This document shows positions 1-8,479 of a stretch of DNA of 64,000 bases, piece by piece. Within the stretch, counting starts at the first letter, position 1. Each line of letters begins with the position of its first letter. A program made the position numbers and the translations under genes. The notes beneath the pieces were generated by a model, which was not told the origin of the DNA, did not search any database, and worked only from the letters and a program-made list of their open reading frames with translations. Location: NCBI GenBank assembly GCA_023401925.1, contig JAEXDA010000004.1, positions 124,001 to 188,000 of the forward strand, read 5' to 3'. This DNA is from Bacillota bacterium (GTDB taxonomy: Bacteria; Bacillota; UBA4882; UBA8346).

Positions 1-2
1 TT

Positions 3-1898
3 TTTATTGAGGCCAATGAATTGGCGGAGAAAGCTCAAAATGGCGATCCGATGATATGCCGAAAAAAACAGGATAGTTTTGAACAATTGTTGCGAATGGT
101 TATCGGCCGGGATATCAAGGTGCAAAACTTAGCCCGCCAATATTTTACCATGGCGGATTTGCTGCAGATAAAATCAAGATTAATCGGTTCCGGTTTTATT
201 GGTGGAAAAACGATTGGTTTGTTATTATCCCGGGCGATTTTGGCTAGAGATTCCAACCACTCATGGTTAGGCGTTCTTGAACCCCATGATTCTTTTTTTA
301 TTGGGTCAGATATTTATTACACTTACCTTGTGGAGAATAACTGCTGGCAATTGCGGGTGGAACAAAAAAAACCTGAAAATTATTTTGCAAAGGCAGCTAT
401 TATTAAAGAAAGAATAATGGATGGTAAATTTCCTGAATTAGTCCGGGACCAATTTCTAGAGATGCTGGAGTATTTTGGTCAGGCGCCAATAATCGTTCGT
501 TCCAGCAGTTTATTGGAAGATGGATTTGGCAATGCTTTTGCCGGAAAATACCAAAGCATTTTTTGTACAAACCAGGGTAATTTAAGCGAACGTTATGAAC
601 AATTTGTGAAAGCGGTACGAATCGTGTACGCCAGTACGATGAATGACGATGCGCTGGCGTACCGCTTAAACCGTGGTTTAGCCCAAAATGATGAACAAAT
701 GGCATTATTAGTCCAGAGGGTTTCGGGTATCAACCGGGGATGTTATTTCTTCCCCGATTTGGCGGGCGTAGCTTTATCCCATAATTTATATGTTTGGCGA
801 CCTGACATGGAGCCTGGCGCTGGAATGCTTCGTTTGGTTTTGGGACTTGGAACACGGGCAGTTAACCGGATGGGTGACGATTATGCCCGGTTTGTGGCTT
901 TGGACCACCCGACCCTTCGGCCTGAGGTTGATATGGAGGAACAGAGAACGTATTCTCAACATCAGGTTGATTTGATTGATCTGGAGCATAATACTTTAGA
1001 AAGTGTTTCTTTCCAAAATATAGCTACTAAAGGGATCGTTTCTAATTTAGGGCTTTTTGCCGGTCAGGAATACCCAAAGGATATAACTCCAGAAATTCCC
1101 CAGTGGTATCTTAATTTTGAGGCATTGCTCGGAGAGACGGCTTTCCCTTTTAAGATCCGAAAGATGCTGCAGGTACTTCAATCGGCTTATGGTTATCCGG
1201 TGGACATCGAATTTACTTGTAATTTCCGGACCGAGGCAGATTTTTCAATTAACCTGCTACAATGCCGCCCTTTGCAGATCAACATTAACTCCAAAAATGT
1301 TACCATGCCTGAGAATATATCCCAAGATCAGATTATCTTTGCTACGCAGAGCCGAGCGATGGGTAGTGATCTTGAGGCGAGAATTAAGAGACTGGTTTAT
1401 GTGGTTCCTGAGTATTATGCAACTTTAAACCTTTCAAGCAAGTATGAAGTTGCCAGGATAATTGGAAAACTGAACCAGTTAATAGGATCCCGAGACGAAC
1501 TTTCTGATATTTTACTTGGCCCCGGCCGCTGGGGCACATCCACACCCAGCCTGGGAGTTCCGGTCGCATTTGCTGAAATCAATCGTTTTGCAATCTTTGG
1601 CGAAATAGCTTTTAAAGCGGGCGGCTTTATGCCGGAATTATCCTATGGTACACATTTTTTTCAGGATATCATCGAGAATAATAATTTTTATCTAATCATC
1701 AACGAAACAGAACCCAATACTATTTTTCAGCATTTTTTTTTTGAGCGGAGGCCCAATCAATTGTCTATATTGTTGCCTGGCACCGAACAGTGGCAGGAAG
1801 TCATTCGAATCATCGATGCGGAAACTTTTTCGGAAGAATTTTGGTTCCATGCTGACGTAACCCACCAAAAGGTGATCTGCTGGCAAAGAAAGAAATAA
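3..1898 (+). CDS. PEP/pyruvate-binding domain protein, 5' truncated by window edge
   Basis: The reading frame is open from base 3 with no stop or convincing start, so the N-terminus lies outside the window; TTG at 21 is only an in-frame codon. The visible part resembles the ATP-grasp-like N-terminal domain of PEP synthase/pyruvate phosphate dikinase: GGKTIGLLLSRA resembles the GGK motif, and VRSSSLLEDGFGNAFAGKYQ matches the family's VRSS..ED...FAG block. I see no swivelling phospho-histidine domain or PEP-binding TIM barrel downstream, so this is not a complete PEP synthase. It probably belongs to the stand-alone PEP/pyruvate-binding proteins of about 850 residues with unknown substrate. The gene stands upstream of gdhA, separated by a promoter and hairpin. 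Confidence 0.75.
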   Translation, partial: FIEANELAEKAQNGDPMICRKKQDSFEQLLRMVIGRDIKVQNLARQYFTMADLLQIKSRLIGSGFIGGKTIGLLLSRAILARDSNHSWLGVLEPHDSFFIGSDIYYTYLVENNCWQLRVEQKKPENYFAKAAIIKERIMDGKFPELVRDQFLEMLEYFGQAPIIVRSSSLLEDGFGNAFAGKYQSIFCTNQGNLSERYEQFVKAVRIVYASTMNDDALAYRLNRGLAQNDEQMALLVQRVSGINRGCYFFPDLAGVALSHNLYVWRPDMEPGAGMLRLVLGLGTRAVNRMGDDYARFVALDHPTLRPEVDMEEQRTYSQHQVDLIDLEHNTLESVSFQNIATKGIVSNLGLFAGQEYPKDITPEIPQWYLNFEALLGETAFPFKIRKMLQVLQSAYGYPVDIEFTCNFRTEADFSINLLQCRPLQININSKNVTMPENISQDQIIFATQSRAMGSDLEARIKRLVYVVPEYYATLNLSSKYEVARIIGKLNQLIGSRDELSDILLGPGRWGTSTPSLGVPVAFAEINRFAIFGEIAFKAGGFMPELSYGTHFFQDIIENNNFYLIINETEPNTIFQHFFFERRPNQLSILLPGTEQWQEVIRIIDAETFSEEFWFHADVTHQKVICWQRKK

Positions 1899-1939
1899 AA
1901 ATCCGGTTAGGTTGTTTTTTGACTTTGAATTTGTAATAC

Positions 1940-1968
1940 TTGACATCTTTAAGGGTATTGAATAAAAT
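1940..1968 (+). promoter_or_regulatory. sigma-A promoter of gdhA
   Basis: TTGACA (1940-1945), a 17-base spacer and TAAAAT (1963-1968). Predicted start of transcription is near 1975, immediately before a hairpin, giving a leader of about 75 bases to the glutamate dehydrogenase start. Confidence 0.75.
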
Positions 1969-1977
1969 CTATATATG

Positions 1978-2012
1978 AAAATGATTTTCACATAGTGAAA
2001 ATCATTTTTTTA
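1978..2012 (+). terminator. perfect 13-bp hairpin with T-tract at the start of the gdhA leader
   Basis: AAAATGATTTTCA (1978-1990), a 5-base loop and TGAAAATCATTTT (1996-2008), followed by Ts. It could terminate the upstream gene. Because it sits just after the predicted gdhA transcription start, it could also attenuate gdhA. The left arm with flanking bases also forms a 7-1-7 palindrome, TGAAAAT-G-ATTTTCA, similar in shape to Fur-family operators. Confidence 0.6.
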
Positions 2013-2049
2013 TAAAAGAGTTATTGAATCTATGAGAGGTGGGGTTGTA

Positions 2050-3384
2050 TTGTCATTTTCGTCCCAATTAATGGAGCAGGTTGTGCGTAGAAATCCCAAT
2101 GAGTCGGAGTTTCACCAGGCGGTGGAGGAAGTTCTGGAATCTCTGGAGCCGGTCATTGCAAAGCATCCGGAATATGTAAAGGCAGGGATTTTGGAAAGGA
2201 TAGTGGAACCGGAGCGTCAAATTATTTTTCGGATTCCCTGGGTGGATGATAGCGGTAAAGTGCAAGTGAACCGTGGTTTCCGGGTTCAGTTTAACAGTGC
2301 CATTGGTCCTTATAAAGGCGGTCTGCGTTTTCATTCTTCAGTTTATATTGGAATCATTAAATTTTTAGGGTTTGAGCAGATTTTTAAAAATTCATTAACC
2401 GGCTTACCGATTGGTGGAGCTAAAGGCGGCAGTGACTTTGATCCCAAAGGAAAATCCGATGCGGAAATTATGCGTTTTTGCCAGAGTTTTATGACTGAAT
2501 TATATCGGCACATAGGGGCTGATGTTGATATCCCGGCTGGAGATATCGGTGTTGGCGGCCGTGAAATCGGTTATATGTACGGCCAATATAAGAAAATCAC
2601 CGGACTTCACGAGGGAGTGTTGACCGGTAAGGGATTGACATGGGGTGGCAGCTTGGCTAGAACAGAGGCTACCGGTTATGGCTTGTGCTATTTTGTAGAT
2701 GAAATGATTAAGGATAAAGGCAAGTCATTTCAAGGTGCGACTGTCATTGTATCAGGTTCTGGGAATGTCGGCATTTATGCAACCCAAAAAGTACATCAGC
2801 TGGGCGGTAAAGTAGTTGCGATGAGTGATTCCAATGGTTATGTTTACGACCCCAAAGGGATTAATCTTGATACAATGAAGCGAATTAAGGAAGTAGAGCG
2901 GAAGCGAATCAGTGAGTATGTTAAGTTTCATTCCGATGCCACCTATAAAGAAGGTTGTTCTGGAATTTGGGGAATTCAATGTGATATCGCTCTGCCTTGT
3001 GCTACTCAAAATGAGATTGATGAAGCTTCAGCAAAAATCCTGGTGAAGAATGGTTGTTGGGCAGTTGGTGAAGGGGCTAATATGCCTTCGGCTCCGGAAG
3101 CAATTAAAGTATTCCTCCAGAGCAAAGTGCTGTTTGCGCCGGCTAAGGCTGCCAATGCAGGCGGAGTAGCCACTTCAGCATTGGAAATGACTCAAAATAG
3201 TATGAGATATTCCTGGACCTTTGAAGAAGTAGACTCGAAACTGAAAAATATCATGGTTAACATTTATAAAAATGCTAGTCAGGCTGCTAAAGAGTATGGG
3301 TATGAGGATAATTTAGTGGTGGGGGCTAATATCGCGGGGTTCCTTAAAGTAGCTCAAGCAATGATGGCTCAAGGTATAGTTTGA
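2050..3384 (+). CDS. gdhA: glutamate dehydrogenase (Glu/Leu/Phe/Val dehydrogenase family, probably NADP type)
   Basis: The enzyme interconverts glutamate with 2-oxoglutarate and ammonia in the cytosol. The protein of 444 residues matches the hexameric 50-kDa class. Visible motifs are GPYKGGLRF (residues 86-94), GGAKGG (122-127) with the catalytic Lys125, PAGDIGVGGREIGYM (162-176) and the Rossmann turn GSGNVG (236-241). I chose TTG at 2050 because AGAGGTGGGG lies 5 bases upstream; an in-frame ATG at 2032 would put that ribosome site inside the gene. Cofactor preference is inferred from overall resemblance. The gene has its own promoter and a bidirectional terminator behind it, so it is monocistronic. 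Confidence 0.95.
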   Translation: MSFSSQLMEQVVRRNPNESEFHQAVEEVLESLEPVIAKHPEYVKAGILERIVEPERQIIFRIPWVDDSGKVQVNRGFRVQFNSAIGPYKGGLRFHSSVYIGIIKFLGFEQIFKNSLTGLPIGGAKGGSDFDPKGKSDAEIMRFCQSFMTELYRHIGADVDIPAGDIGVGGREIGYMYGQYKKITGLHEGVLTGKGLTWGGSLARTEATGYGLCYFVDEMIKDKGKSFQGATVIVSGSGNVGIYATQKVHQLGGKVVAMSDSNGYVYDPKGINLDTMKRIKEVERKRISEYVKFHSDATYKEGCSGIWGIQCDIALPCATQNEIDEASAKILVKNGCWAVGEGANMPSAPEAIKVFLQSKVLFAPAKAANAGGVATSALEMTQNSMRYSWTFEEVDSKLKNIMVNIYKNASQAAKEYGYEDNLVVGANIAGFLKVAQAMMAQGIV

Positions 3385-3390
3385 TCATGA

Positions 3391-3436
3391 GAAAATATTA
3401 AAAAAGCCGACCTATGGTTGGTTTTTTTAATATTTT
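3391..3436. terminator. bidirectional terminator between gdhA and the IclR gene
   Basis: A stem of AAAATATTAAAAAA plus GCCGACC pairs with GGTTGG plus TTTTTTTAATATTTT around a TAT loop. A-rich and T-rich flanks on both sides allow termination of the convergent genes in both directions. Confidence 0.8.
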
Positions 3437-3439
3437 CAA

Positions 3440-4240
3440 CTAACGATGGCTCAAAAAGCCTAATTTTTGAGAAATATTATCGGCAGCACTTTTCAATACC
3501 GGTAATATTTCTTGTTGGATCCGCTCGGTAGATATCCGCTGTGCGGGGGCTGATACACTGATTGCCGCTTGTACACGGCCATCGAATTTTTTGATAGGGA
3601 CCGCCACACAAGTGACTCCCGAATCGCGTTCGGAAAAGTCTAATGCATAACCATCAAGTCTGATTTGGTTCAACGCCTTCAGTAGATGATTGACATCCGT
3701 TACCGTATTCTCAGTGAATGGAACAAAGTTAACCTTGGAAAAGCGTTCTCGTACCACATCGTCACTTAAATCCGCCAGCAGAACCTTGCCCGTACCGGTA
3801 CAATAAGCAGGTCCTCTACTGCCGATTCGGGCAAACATTTTAACGATTACTATGTTAGTGGATTCGATTTGATCAATGTATATAACTTCCGTGTCCTCTA
3901 AAATCGCTAAATTAATTGTCTCATTCACCGACTCCAAAAGCTCTTTCAAGAAAGGACGGGCAATCGAACGCAAGTCATTAACGAATAAAGCGGCATTTCC
4001 AATTTGAAATGCCTTAACTCCAAGCTGATATCTTAATGAAAGATTATCCTGCTCCACAAAGCCTCTGGACATTAAGGTGGTTAATAAGCGATGGACGGTT
4101 GTCATTTTAAGATCGGCTTTTTGTGATAATTCAGATAACGAAAGGGGGGCAGCTTCTTCCGCTAATAATTCCAATAAGAATAAAGCTCTGGTAACTGACT
4201 GTACGGTTTCTCCGCCATCGTTTTTTCGGGCGCGGCTCAT
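3440..4240 (-). CDS. IclR family transcriptional regulator
   Basis: The 266-residue protein has an N-terminal winged helix (about residues 12-72, with LSLSELSQKADLKMTTVHRL as the helix-turn-helix) and a C-terminal IclR effector domain, including PAYCTGTGKVLLA and the late GVTCVAVPI and AAISVSAP segments. IclR proteins usually sense small organic acids or aromatic metabolites and control neighbouring catabolic genes; the target is not evident here. The ATG is preceded by AAGGAGT at good spacing. A strong minus-strand promoter at 4563-4535 would give a leader of nearly 290 bases. Confidence 0.9.
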   Translation of the reverse strand: MSRARKNDGGETVQSVTRALFLLELLAEEAAPLSLSELSQKADLKMTTVHRLLTTLMSRGFVEQDNLSLRYQLGVKAFQIGNAALFVNDLRSIARPFLKELLESVNETINLAILEDTEVIYIDQIESTNIVIVKMFARIGSRGPAYCTGTGKVLLADLSDDVVRERFSKVNFVPFTENTVTDVNHLLKALNQIRLDGYALDFSERDSGVTCVAVPIKKFDGRVQAAISVSAPAQRISTERIQQEILPVLKSAADNISQKLGFLSHR

Positions 4241-4584
4241 AAATACTCCTTATGGTTTACAATTACTTGTAATCAGCAAAATTAATCATTTGATTGCCGA
4301 ATTTTTTCGTATAATATTCTTTCATTTGGCGTGACATTGGCATTTTTCGTTCCCTTCACAATATAGGCAACTACAAAGGTCCTGGTTGAGCCTTCGTTGC
4401 AATGTCAGGAGCATGGACAACAAGTCTGACAATCCGGGGGGCCAGTACATTTCTGGTCAATATTCGTATTGTGATTCCTCCTGAAAGTATGATTTCAATG
4501 GCATATAAATTAGAAAGCTATATCAAATAAAATAATTATAACATTCAATGCAACGGCTGTAAACGTTAAGGATAGTATTCGAAT
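4241..4584 (-). other. long leader of the IclR gene with a Cys-rich stretch
   Basis: No convincing gene. Downstream of the minus-strand promoter lies AGGAGG at 4482-4477. One minus frame then reads KCTGPPDCQTCCPCS before a stop at 4405, but it has no ATG, GTG or TTG at a proper distance. Another frame gives a TTG start at 4461 for 29 unremarkable residues. Either could be a small peptide in the leader; neither is established. Confidence 0.3.
4535..4563 (-). promoter_or_regulatory. sigma-A promoter reading leftwards toward the IclR gene
   Basis: On the minus strand, TTTACA (4563-4558), a 17-base spacer and TATAAT (4540-4535). The predicted transcript starts near 4528 and meets AGGAGG at 4482 before reaching the regulator start at 4240. 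Confidence 0.65.
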
Positions 4585-4679
4585 ATTTAAACCTCGATCC
4601 GGCAAGTAAGTGACAATTTATCCGCGGTAGCACAGAAAAATTGGCTGGATCGGATCTTTTACAGAATTCGGCAAGTTAT
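4585..4679. repeat. dispersed palindromic element, copy 1 (CGATCCGGCAAGTAAGT family)
   Basis: It starts with CGATCCGGCAAGTAAGTGAC, has a central arm ending AGAAAAATTGGC, then GGATCGG, and closes with GAATTCGGCAAGTTAT. The outer CGATCC/GGATCG arms and inner AATTT/AAATT arms are self-complementary. A close copy lies at 26372-26466 and a shorter relative at 8233-8296. All are intergenic, as expected for a REP- or MITE-like element. Confidence 0.75.
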
Positions 4680-4871
4680 TCATTGAAGAGAGCTGCAGGT
4701 TACTTGAGGATTCATGTTAAATACCTTTTTGAATATCTTTATTTGCGTTGTCATGAAATCTTATCATATAGTAAATTTTCACTATCTTACCAAAAATTTG
4801 AGATAAAAAAAGGAAGTCAAAGACGCCAGACGAAATTATAATCAATTCGTGATAACCCGGAGTGTGATATT

Positions 4872-5570
4872 TTGAAGATTGCGGTTTTGGCCATACCCGG
4901 TGAAAATGAAAACCGGCGGATACGGGAGAATTTTCATCATATGCCCTTCGCTGATGCCGACTTGTTATTTTTGTTTGGGAATCGGGATATGATAACCTTA
5001 CAACCTATTTTCCACCGGAATGGTTGGAAACATTGGGCCCAGTCGCAGTCTGGAATTGGACGGGAACTGATGGTGATCACCAGTCGCAGTCAAATCGTTA
5101 TTTCCGGGGAGACTGCACCTGCCGGGCAGCCGGATAACGGGGTGAAGATCTATCTTCCAGGGCATGATATGAGGATTTTCGGAATTGATTTCCCAAAATC
5201 CCAAGATATTCGAGTTTCTGATTTGCCCTTCCAAGAAACACTGAAAAGCTTTGAGATGCAAAAAGGTAACCGGGCTGTCATCATGGGGAACCTGAAAATT
5301 CATGCTGCAAATCTAAATGCCAGTTTGGATTATAAACATTATCTTCAAGAAATCGCATCCCTTGGTTGGTTTGATGCCTGGAGGACGCTTCATCCCATGA
5401 CCTATGAGCGTATCTGGTACGGCAGGGTTGGGCAATCCATCCATTTGAATTTGGTTTTTTTATCCCCTTTATTGCGAGAGTCTTTGATAGGGGCTTATCA
5501 TTGCCAATTCTTTTCGGATGACAAACAACCCACGAAGGATTCCAGAGCCCTCCTTGTGGAACTGGCCTGA
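4872..5570 (+). CDS. endonuclease/exonuclease/phosphatase-fold-like protein, divergent
   Basis: A 232-residue protein without clear close relatives that I recognise. The C-terminal part suggests the EEP (exonuclease III-like) fold: GNLKIHAANLN sits where the family has GDFN, GWFDAWRTLHP resembles the usual DAWR.LHP segment, and the tail KDSRALLVELA resembles SDH.P....L. The key Asp and the terminal Asp-His pair are not preserved, so catalysis is doubtful. TTG at 4872 follows GGAG at about 10 bases. It has no obvious operon partner; the small Cys-rich DUF1540 gene follows 88 bases later on the same strand. Confidence 0.5.
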   Translation: MKIAVLAIPGENENRRIRENFHHMPFADADLLFLFGNRDMITLQPIFHRNGWKHWAQSQSGIGRELMVITSRSQIVISGETAPAGQPDNGVKIYLPGHDMRIFGIDFPKSQDIRVSDLPFQETLKSFEMQKGNRAVIMGNLKIHAANLNASLDYKHYLQEIASLGWFDAWRTLHPMTYERIWYGRVGQSIHLNLVFLSPLLRESLIGAYHCQFFSDDKQPTKDSRALLVELA

Positions 5571-5658
5571 TCATTCTAGCGTACAAAATATCTCATCGCT
5601 GGATAAAAAATGAATAATCACTCCGTAACTGATGGATAATAACATCGGAGGTGATGGG

Positions 5659-5862
5659 ATGAATCGTATAAAATGCAGTGTTGCTTCGTGTCAGTATAAC
5701 GATGATGCCAATGAATGTCAGGCCGATGAAATTAAAGTAAAAAATAATTTTGGAGCAACTGACAATATGGAGATTGGTTCATTGGAAGGTGATACCGGCG
5801 CCCGGACATCAGTGGAAACTTGCTGTGAAACCTTTGCTCCGAAAAAAAGTATGTCCAAATAA
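5659..5862 (+). CDS. DUF1540 Cys-rich small protein
   Basis: 67 residues beginning MNRIKCSVASCQYN, with the spaced cysteines of DUF1540: C6, C11, C20, then a C-terminal ETCCETF. Such proteins are common in clostridia and presumably bind metal, but their function is unknown. The ATG at 5659 is preceded by GGAGGTGAT at ideal distance, so I prefer it to the in-frame ATG at 5632. A terminator with a long branched loop follows. Confidence 0.85.
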   Translation: MNRIKCSVASCQYNDDANECQADEIKVKNNFGATDNMEIGSLEGDTGARTSVETCCETFAPKKSMSK

Positions 5863-5922
5863 CCTGAAATTATTATGGCGCCATACGTGCCAACAATCAG
5901 GTGAATCGTTTCGATGAAAACA

Positions 5923-5984
5923 GCTTGTGCTAAAGAGGAAACGCGGCCGCGCCTGCGCGCAAATTTGGCACAAGCCTTTTTATG
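5923..5984 (+). terminator. long-stem terminator before hpf
   Basis: GCTTGTGCTAAA (5923-5934) pairs with TTTGGCACAAGC (5964-5975, one G-U pair), followed by TTTTTAT. The loop contains a second GC-rich hairpin. Confidence 0.75.
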
Positions 5985-6093
5985 TTTTTAGATTTCCCGG
6001 GAGGATATTCTAATCCGTATCGATAATATATTTATTAGGACTTTTAAAATTCCCTTAACCAAAAACATCGAATTCAAAAAGGAGATGGTCTAA

Positions 6094-6624
6094 ATGGTAG
6101 TAACGGTAAATGGCAAAAACATAGAAGTAACGGATGCATTAAGAGAGTATGCCGAAAAAAAAGTCTCCAAAATCGCTAAATTTTTTGAAAAAAGTCCCCG
6201 CGGAGCCCAAGTAACATTGAGTACGGAACGAGGCAAACATATTGTTGAAATTACCATTCAAGTTGACGGTCTGCTCCTTCGAGGCGAAGAAAAAACCGGT
6301 GATATGTACGGGTCGATTGATGGAGCGATTGATAAGATCGAACGTCAAATCCGGAAATATAAAACCAGGATTAACCGTAAATTCCGTGAAGACAACCAAA
6401 TCGTGGCCAATTTGGCTCCCGCGCCTCAGGAAGAAGCCGGTGAACTTCAAATTAAACGGACCAAGCGTTTTGCGATGAAGCCGATGACCGTTGAAGAAGC
6501 GGTCATGCAAATGGACTTGTTAGCTCATGATTTTTACGTTTTTACCAATGGTGAAACCGATCAGGTCAATGTGGTGTATAAAAGGAAAGACGGCCATTAC
6601 GGATTAATAGAACCCGAGTATTGA
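6094..6624 (+). CDS. hpf: ribosome hibernation promoting factor, long form
   Basis: 176 residues, the usual size of the long HPF of Gram-positive bacteria, which dimerises 70S ribosomes into inactive 100S particles. The N-terminal RaiA/S30AE domain (about 1-100) starts with VVTVNGKNIEVTDALREYAE and contains DMYGSIDGAIDKIERQIRK. A linker follows, then the C-terminal dimerisation domain with MTVEEAVMQMDLLAHDFYVF and the closing DGHYGLIEPEY. The start has AAGGAG 7 bases upstream. It stands alone with terminators on both sides, fitting an independently regulated stress gene. Confidence 0.95.
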   Translation: MVVTVNGKNIEVTDALREYAEKKVSKIAKFFEKSPRGAQVTLSTERGKHIVEITIQVDGLLLRGEEKTGDMYGSIDGAIDKIERQIRKYKTRINRKFREDNQIVANLAPAPQEEAGELQIKRTKRFAMKPMTVEEAVMQMDLLAHDFYVFTNGETDQVNVVYKRKDGHYGLIEPEY

Positions 6625-6631
6625 AGGAGCG

Positions 6632-6664
6632 GAAAGGGGCCTGAAACATTTCAAGCCCCTTTTA
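6632..6664. terminator. terminator between hpf and plsC
   Basis: GGGGCCTGAAA and TTCAAGCCCC pair around a CAT loop with A and T flanks. It lies at the 3' ends of two convergent genes, overlapping the last codons of the minus-strand gene. Confidence 0.75.
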
Positions 6665-7244
6665 GTTTCATGATTTCCTGGACAATCCGGTTGCTGATTT
6701 GTTCGTAGAGTTCCTTTTTATCGGCGCCCGGTTCTTCGGTAAATTGAATGGGGGTTCCAAAGACGACTCTGACCCTTTTAAAACTCCGGAAAATTCTATT
6801 GCTATTGATGATAACAGCCGGGATGACGGGAACGCCGGTTTTTAAGGCCAGCATAGCGGCTCCGTGTTGAGGTTTCAGCATTTGTTCGGGATGAACGGTA
6901 TTTCTTCGCCCTTCGATAAAAATGCCCATCAAATGTTGTTCTCCTAAAATTTCCAAGGATTTACTGATGGCTTCCCGGTCGCCGCGGCCCCGTTTGATGG
7001 GCACGACCCCCCAGGATTTTATTAAAAGGCCGATCAGAGGTATTTTAATCAGTTCCTCTTTAGCAATAAACTTAACTTGACGCTTAAGGTCCCCCCCTAA
7101 CACCATGGGGTCCCAATTGCTGATATGGTTTGCCACAATCAGGGCAGGACCGCTTTGGGGGATATTTTCCTTGCCGGTGGCTTTTAGACCTGCAAATAGC
7201 TTCAAAAAACCGCGGAACAAAAGTTTAAATATAGTATATAACAC
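6651..7244 (-). CDS. plsC: 1-acyl-sn-glycerol-3-phosphate acyltransferase
   Basis: 197 residues of the PlsC family, which acylates lysophosphatidic acid to phosphatidic acid at the membrane. Block I is NHISNWD (the H-x4-D catalytic pair), block III is FIEGRRN (usual FPEGTRS) and block IV is VPVIPAVI. The N-terminus carries one hydrophobic helix. The start is GTG at 7244, preceded by AAAGGAG. Glu-Gly-Arg in block III is kept, while the usual Pro and Ser differ slightly, so the acyl-donor preference could be unusual. Confidence 0.9.
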   Translation of the reverse strand: MLYTIFKLLFRGFLKLFAGLKATGKENIPQSGPALIVANHISNWDPMVLGGDLKRQVKFIAKEELIKIPLIGLLIKSWGVVPIKRGRGDREAISKSLEILGEQHLMGIFIEGRRNTVHPEQMLKPQHGAAMLALKTGVPVIPAVIINSNRIFRSFKRVRVVFGTPIQFTEEPGADKKELYEQISNRIVQEIMKLKGA

Positions 7245-7366
7245 AGGGGATGCTCCTTTATTATTTTTAAGTCTATTTATTATTCTTCATTTTTGTAAAG
7301 TTACCTGTTGGCAGAATGTAAATTCTTGTTTCTGGTTTTCATATCAATCGAAAGGAATGAACGGAT

Positions 7367-8218
7367 ATGGTGTATGATATCGCTATCATCGGAGGAGGAC
7401 CGGCCGGCCTCGCGGCGGCAGTCAATGCCAGACGGAGAAATAAAGATGCGCTTTTGGTATCGAAAGAAACCATGAGTTCAAAACTGATCCAGGCCGAACA
7501 GATTGAAAATTATCTGGGAATCCCCCAAATATCAGGATCGGAACTGATTAGCCGGATGAGAGACCATGCCCAGGCCGAAGGGGTGGTTAGTATCAAAGAC
7601 GAGGTCCAAAACATCTATCAGGAAGAGCGGATCTTTTCTTTGATGGGCCGTGAAAACGCCCTTCAAGCCAAATCGGTGATTTTGGCTCCTGGTATTTCTA
7701 CAGTTGCCGAGATTGCCGGGGAAGCGGAGTTTGTGGGACGGGGAGTCAGTTATTGCGCCACTTGCGACGGGATGTTTTTTAAGGAAAAAGCCGTGGCCAT
7801 GATTGGTTATATTCCGGAAGCCGAATCCGAAGCGGCATTTTTATCCGAGGTTTGTTCGGAAGTCTACTATTTTCCGCAATATCGTTTAGCCACCGAACTT
7901 AGCCCCAAAGTAAAGGTGGTCCAGGGGAAACCTCAGAGAATCTCGGGAGCGGACAAGGTGGAACTTTTAAAAACTTCCGCCGGGGAATTCGAGGTGAGCG
8001 GGATTTTCATCGAAAGGGCGGGCCGGCCTGCCAGCGAGCTTTTGGATGGTTTACATATTGAAAATGGTTTTATCCGGGTCGATTTTACCCAGGCCACCAA
8101 CTTGCCGGGAGTATTTGCGGCCGGTGATTGTACAGGCAGGCCCTGGCAGATCAGCCGCGCTGTCGGCCAGGGGCAAGTAGCGGCCTTGAGCGCTGCCCAT
8201 TATTTGGACCAGGATTAA
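7367..8218 (+). CDS. thioredoxin reductase-like flavoprotein, probably ferredoxin-dependent (FFTR type)
   Basis: 283 residues. The FAD-binding motif GGGPAG (residues 9-14), the redox pair C130-A-T-C133 and the C-terminal GVFAAGDCTG are intact, as in TrxB. The NADPH site is not: where TrxB has GGGDSA there is GYIPEAE (147-153), and the HRR motif is replaced by YYFPQYR (167-173). Loss of both NADPH motifs together with GY..EAESEA is characteristic of the clostridial flavin-dependent ferredoxin:thioredoxin reductases. The likely role is therefore reduction of thioredoxin with ferredoxin electrons. No thioredoxin gene is adjacent. Confidence 0.8.
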   Translation: MVYDIAIIGGGPAGLAAAVNARRRNKDALLVSKETMSSKLIQAEQIENYLGIPQISGSELISRMRDHAQAEGVVSIKDEVQNIYQEERIFSLMGRENALQAKSVILAPGISTVAEIAGEAEFVGRGVSYCATCDGMFFKEKAVAMIGYIPEAESEAAFLSEVCSEVYYFPQYRLATELSPKVKVVQGKPQRISGADKVELLKTSAGEFEVSGIFIERAGRPASELLDGLHIENGFIRVDFTQATNLPGVFAAGDCTGRPWQISRAVGQGQVAALSAAHYLDQD

Positions 8219-8232
8219 ACAGATTGAACGGA

Positions 8233-8296
8233 TTGGATTCCGGCAAGGTAGCATGGGATATGGATTTTTAAATGGAAGTGACCTGCCGGATTCAGT
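8233..8296. repeat. dispersed palindromic element, shorter relative (copy 2)
   Basis: GGATTCCGGCAAGGTAGC is followed about 30 bases later by its near-complement GACCTGCCGGATTCAG. Both arms share the core TCCGGCAAG / CTGAATCCGGCA seen in the elements at 4585 and 26372. Confidence 0.55.
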
Positions 8297-8479
8297 TAAA
8301 AATTCGTTATGGGGCTATCCCTTCCAGGTTTTTGCGGCATTTTTTGAACCGATTGATGTAGAGATTAAAGGAAAATATTGAAAGGATAAATCGTTAAAAA
8401 TCCAATAATCGATCGAAAAAACGGGTTCGGATATTTTTAACTGCAAAACCCGCTTTTAATCCCTTGAATTCTATCGATG

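Noticed and set aside
4641..4841. A 66-residue plus-strand frame
   Set aside because: It starts inside the repeat at 4585-4679, has no ribosome site and shows no protein-like pattern.
8253..8381. A 42-residue frame (ATG with AAGGTAGC upstream) ending EPIDVEIKGKY
   Set aside because: It starts inside the palindromic element and has no recognisable family. It could be the tail of a lost gene, so it is only mentioned in the spacer entry.
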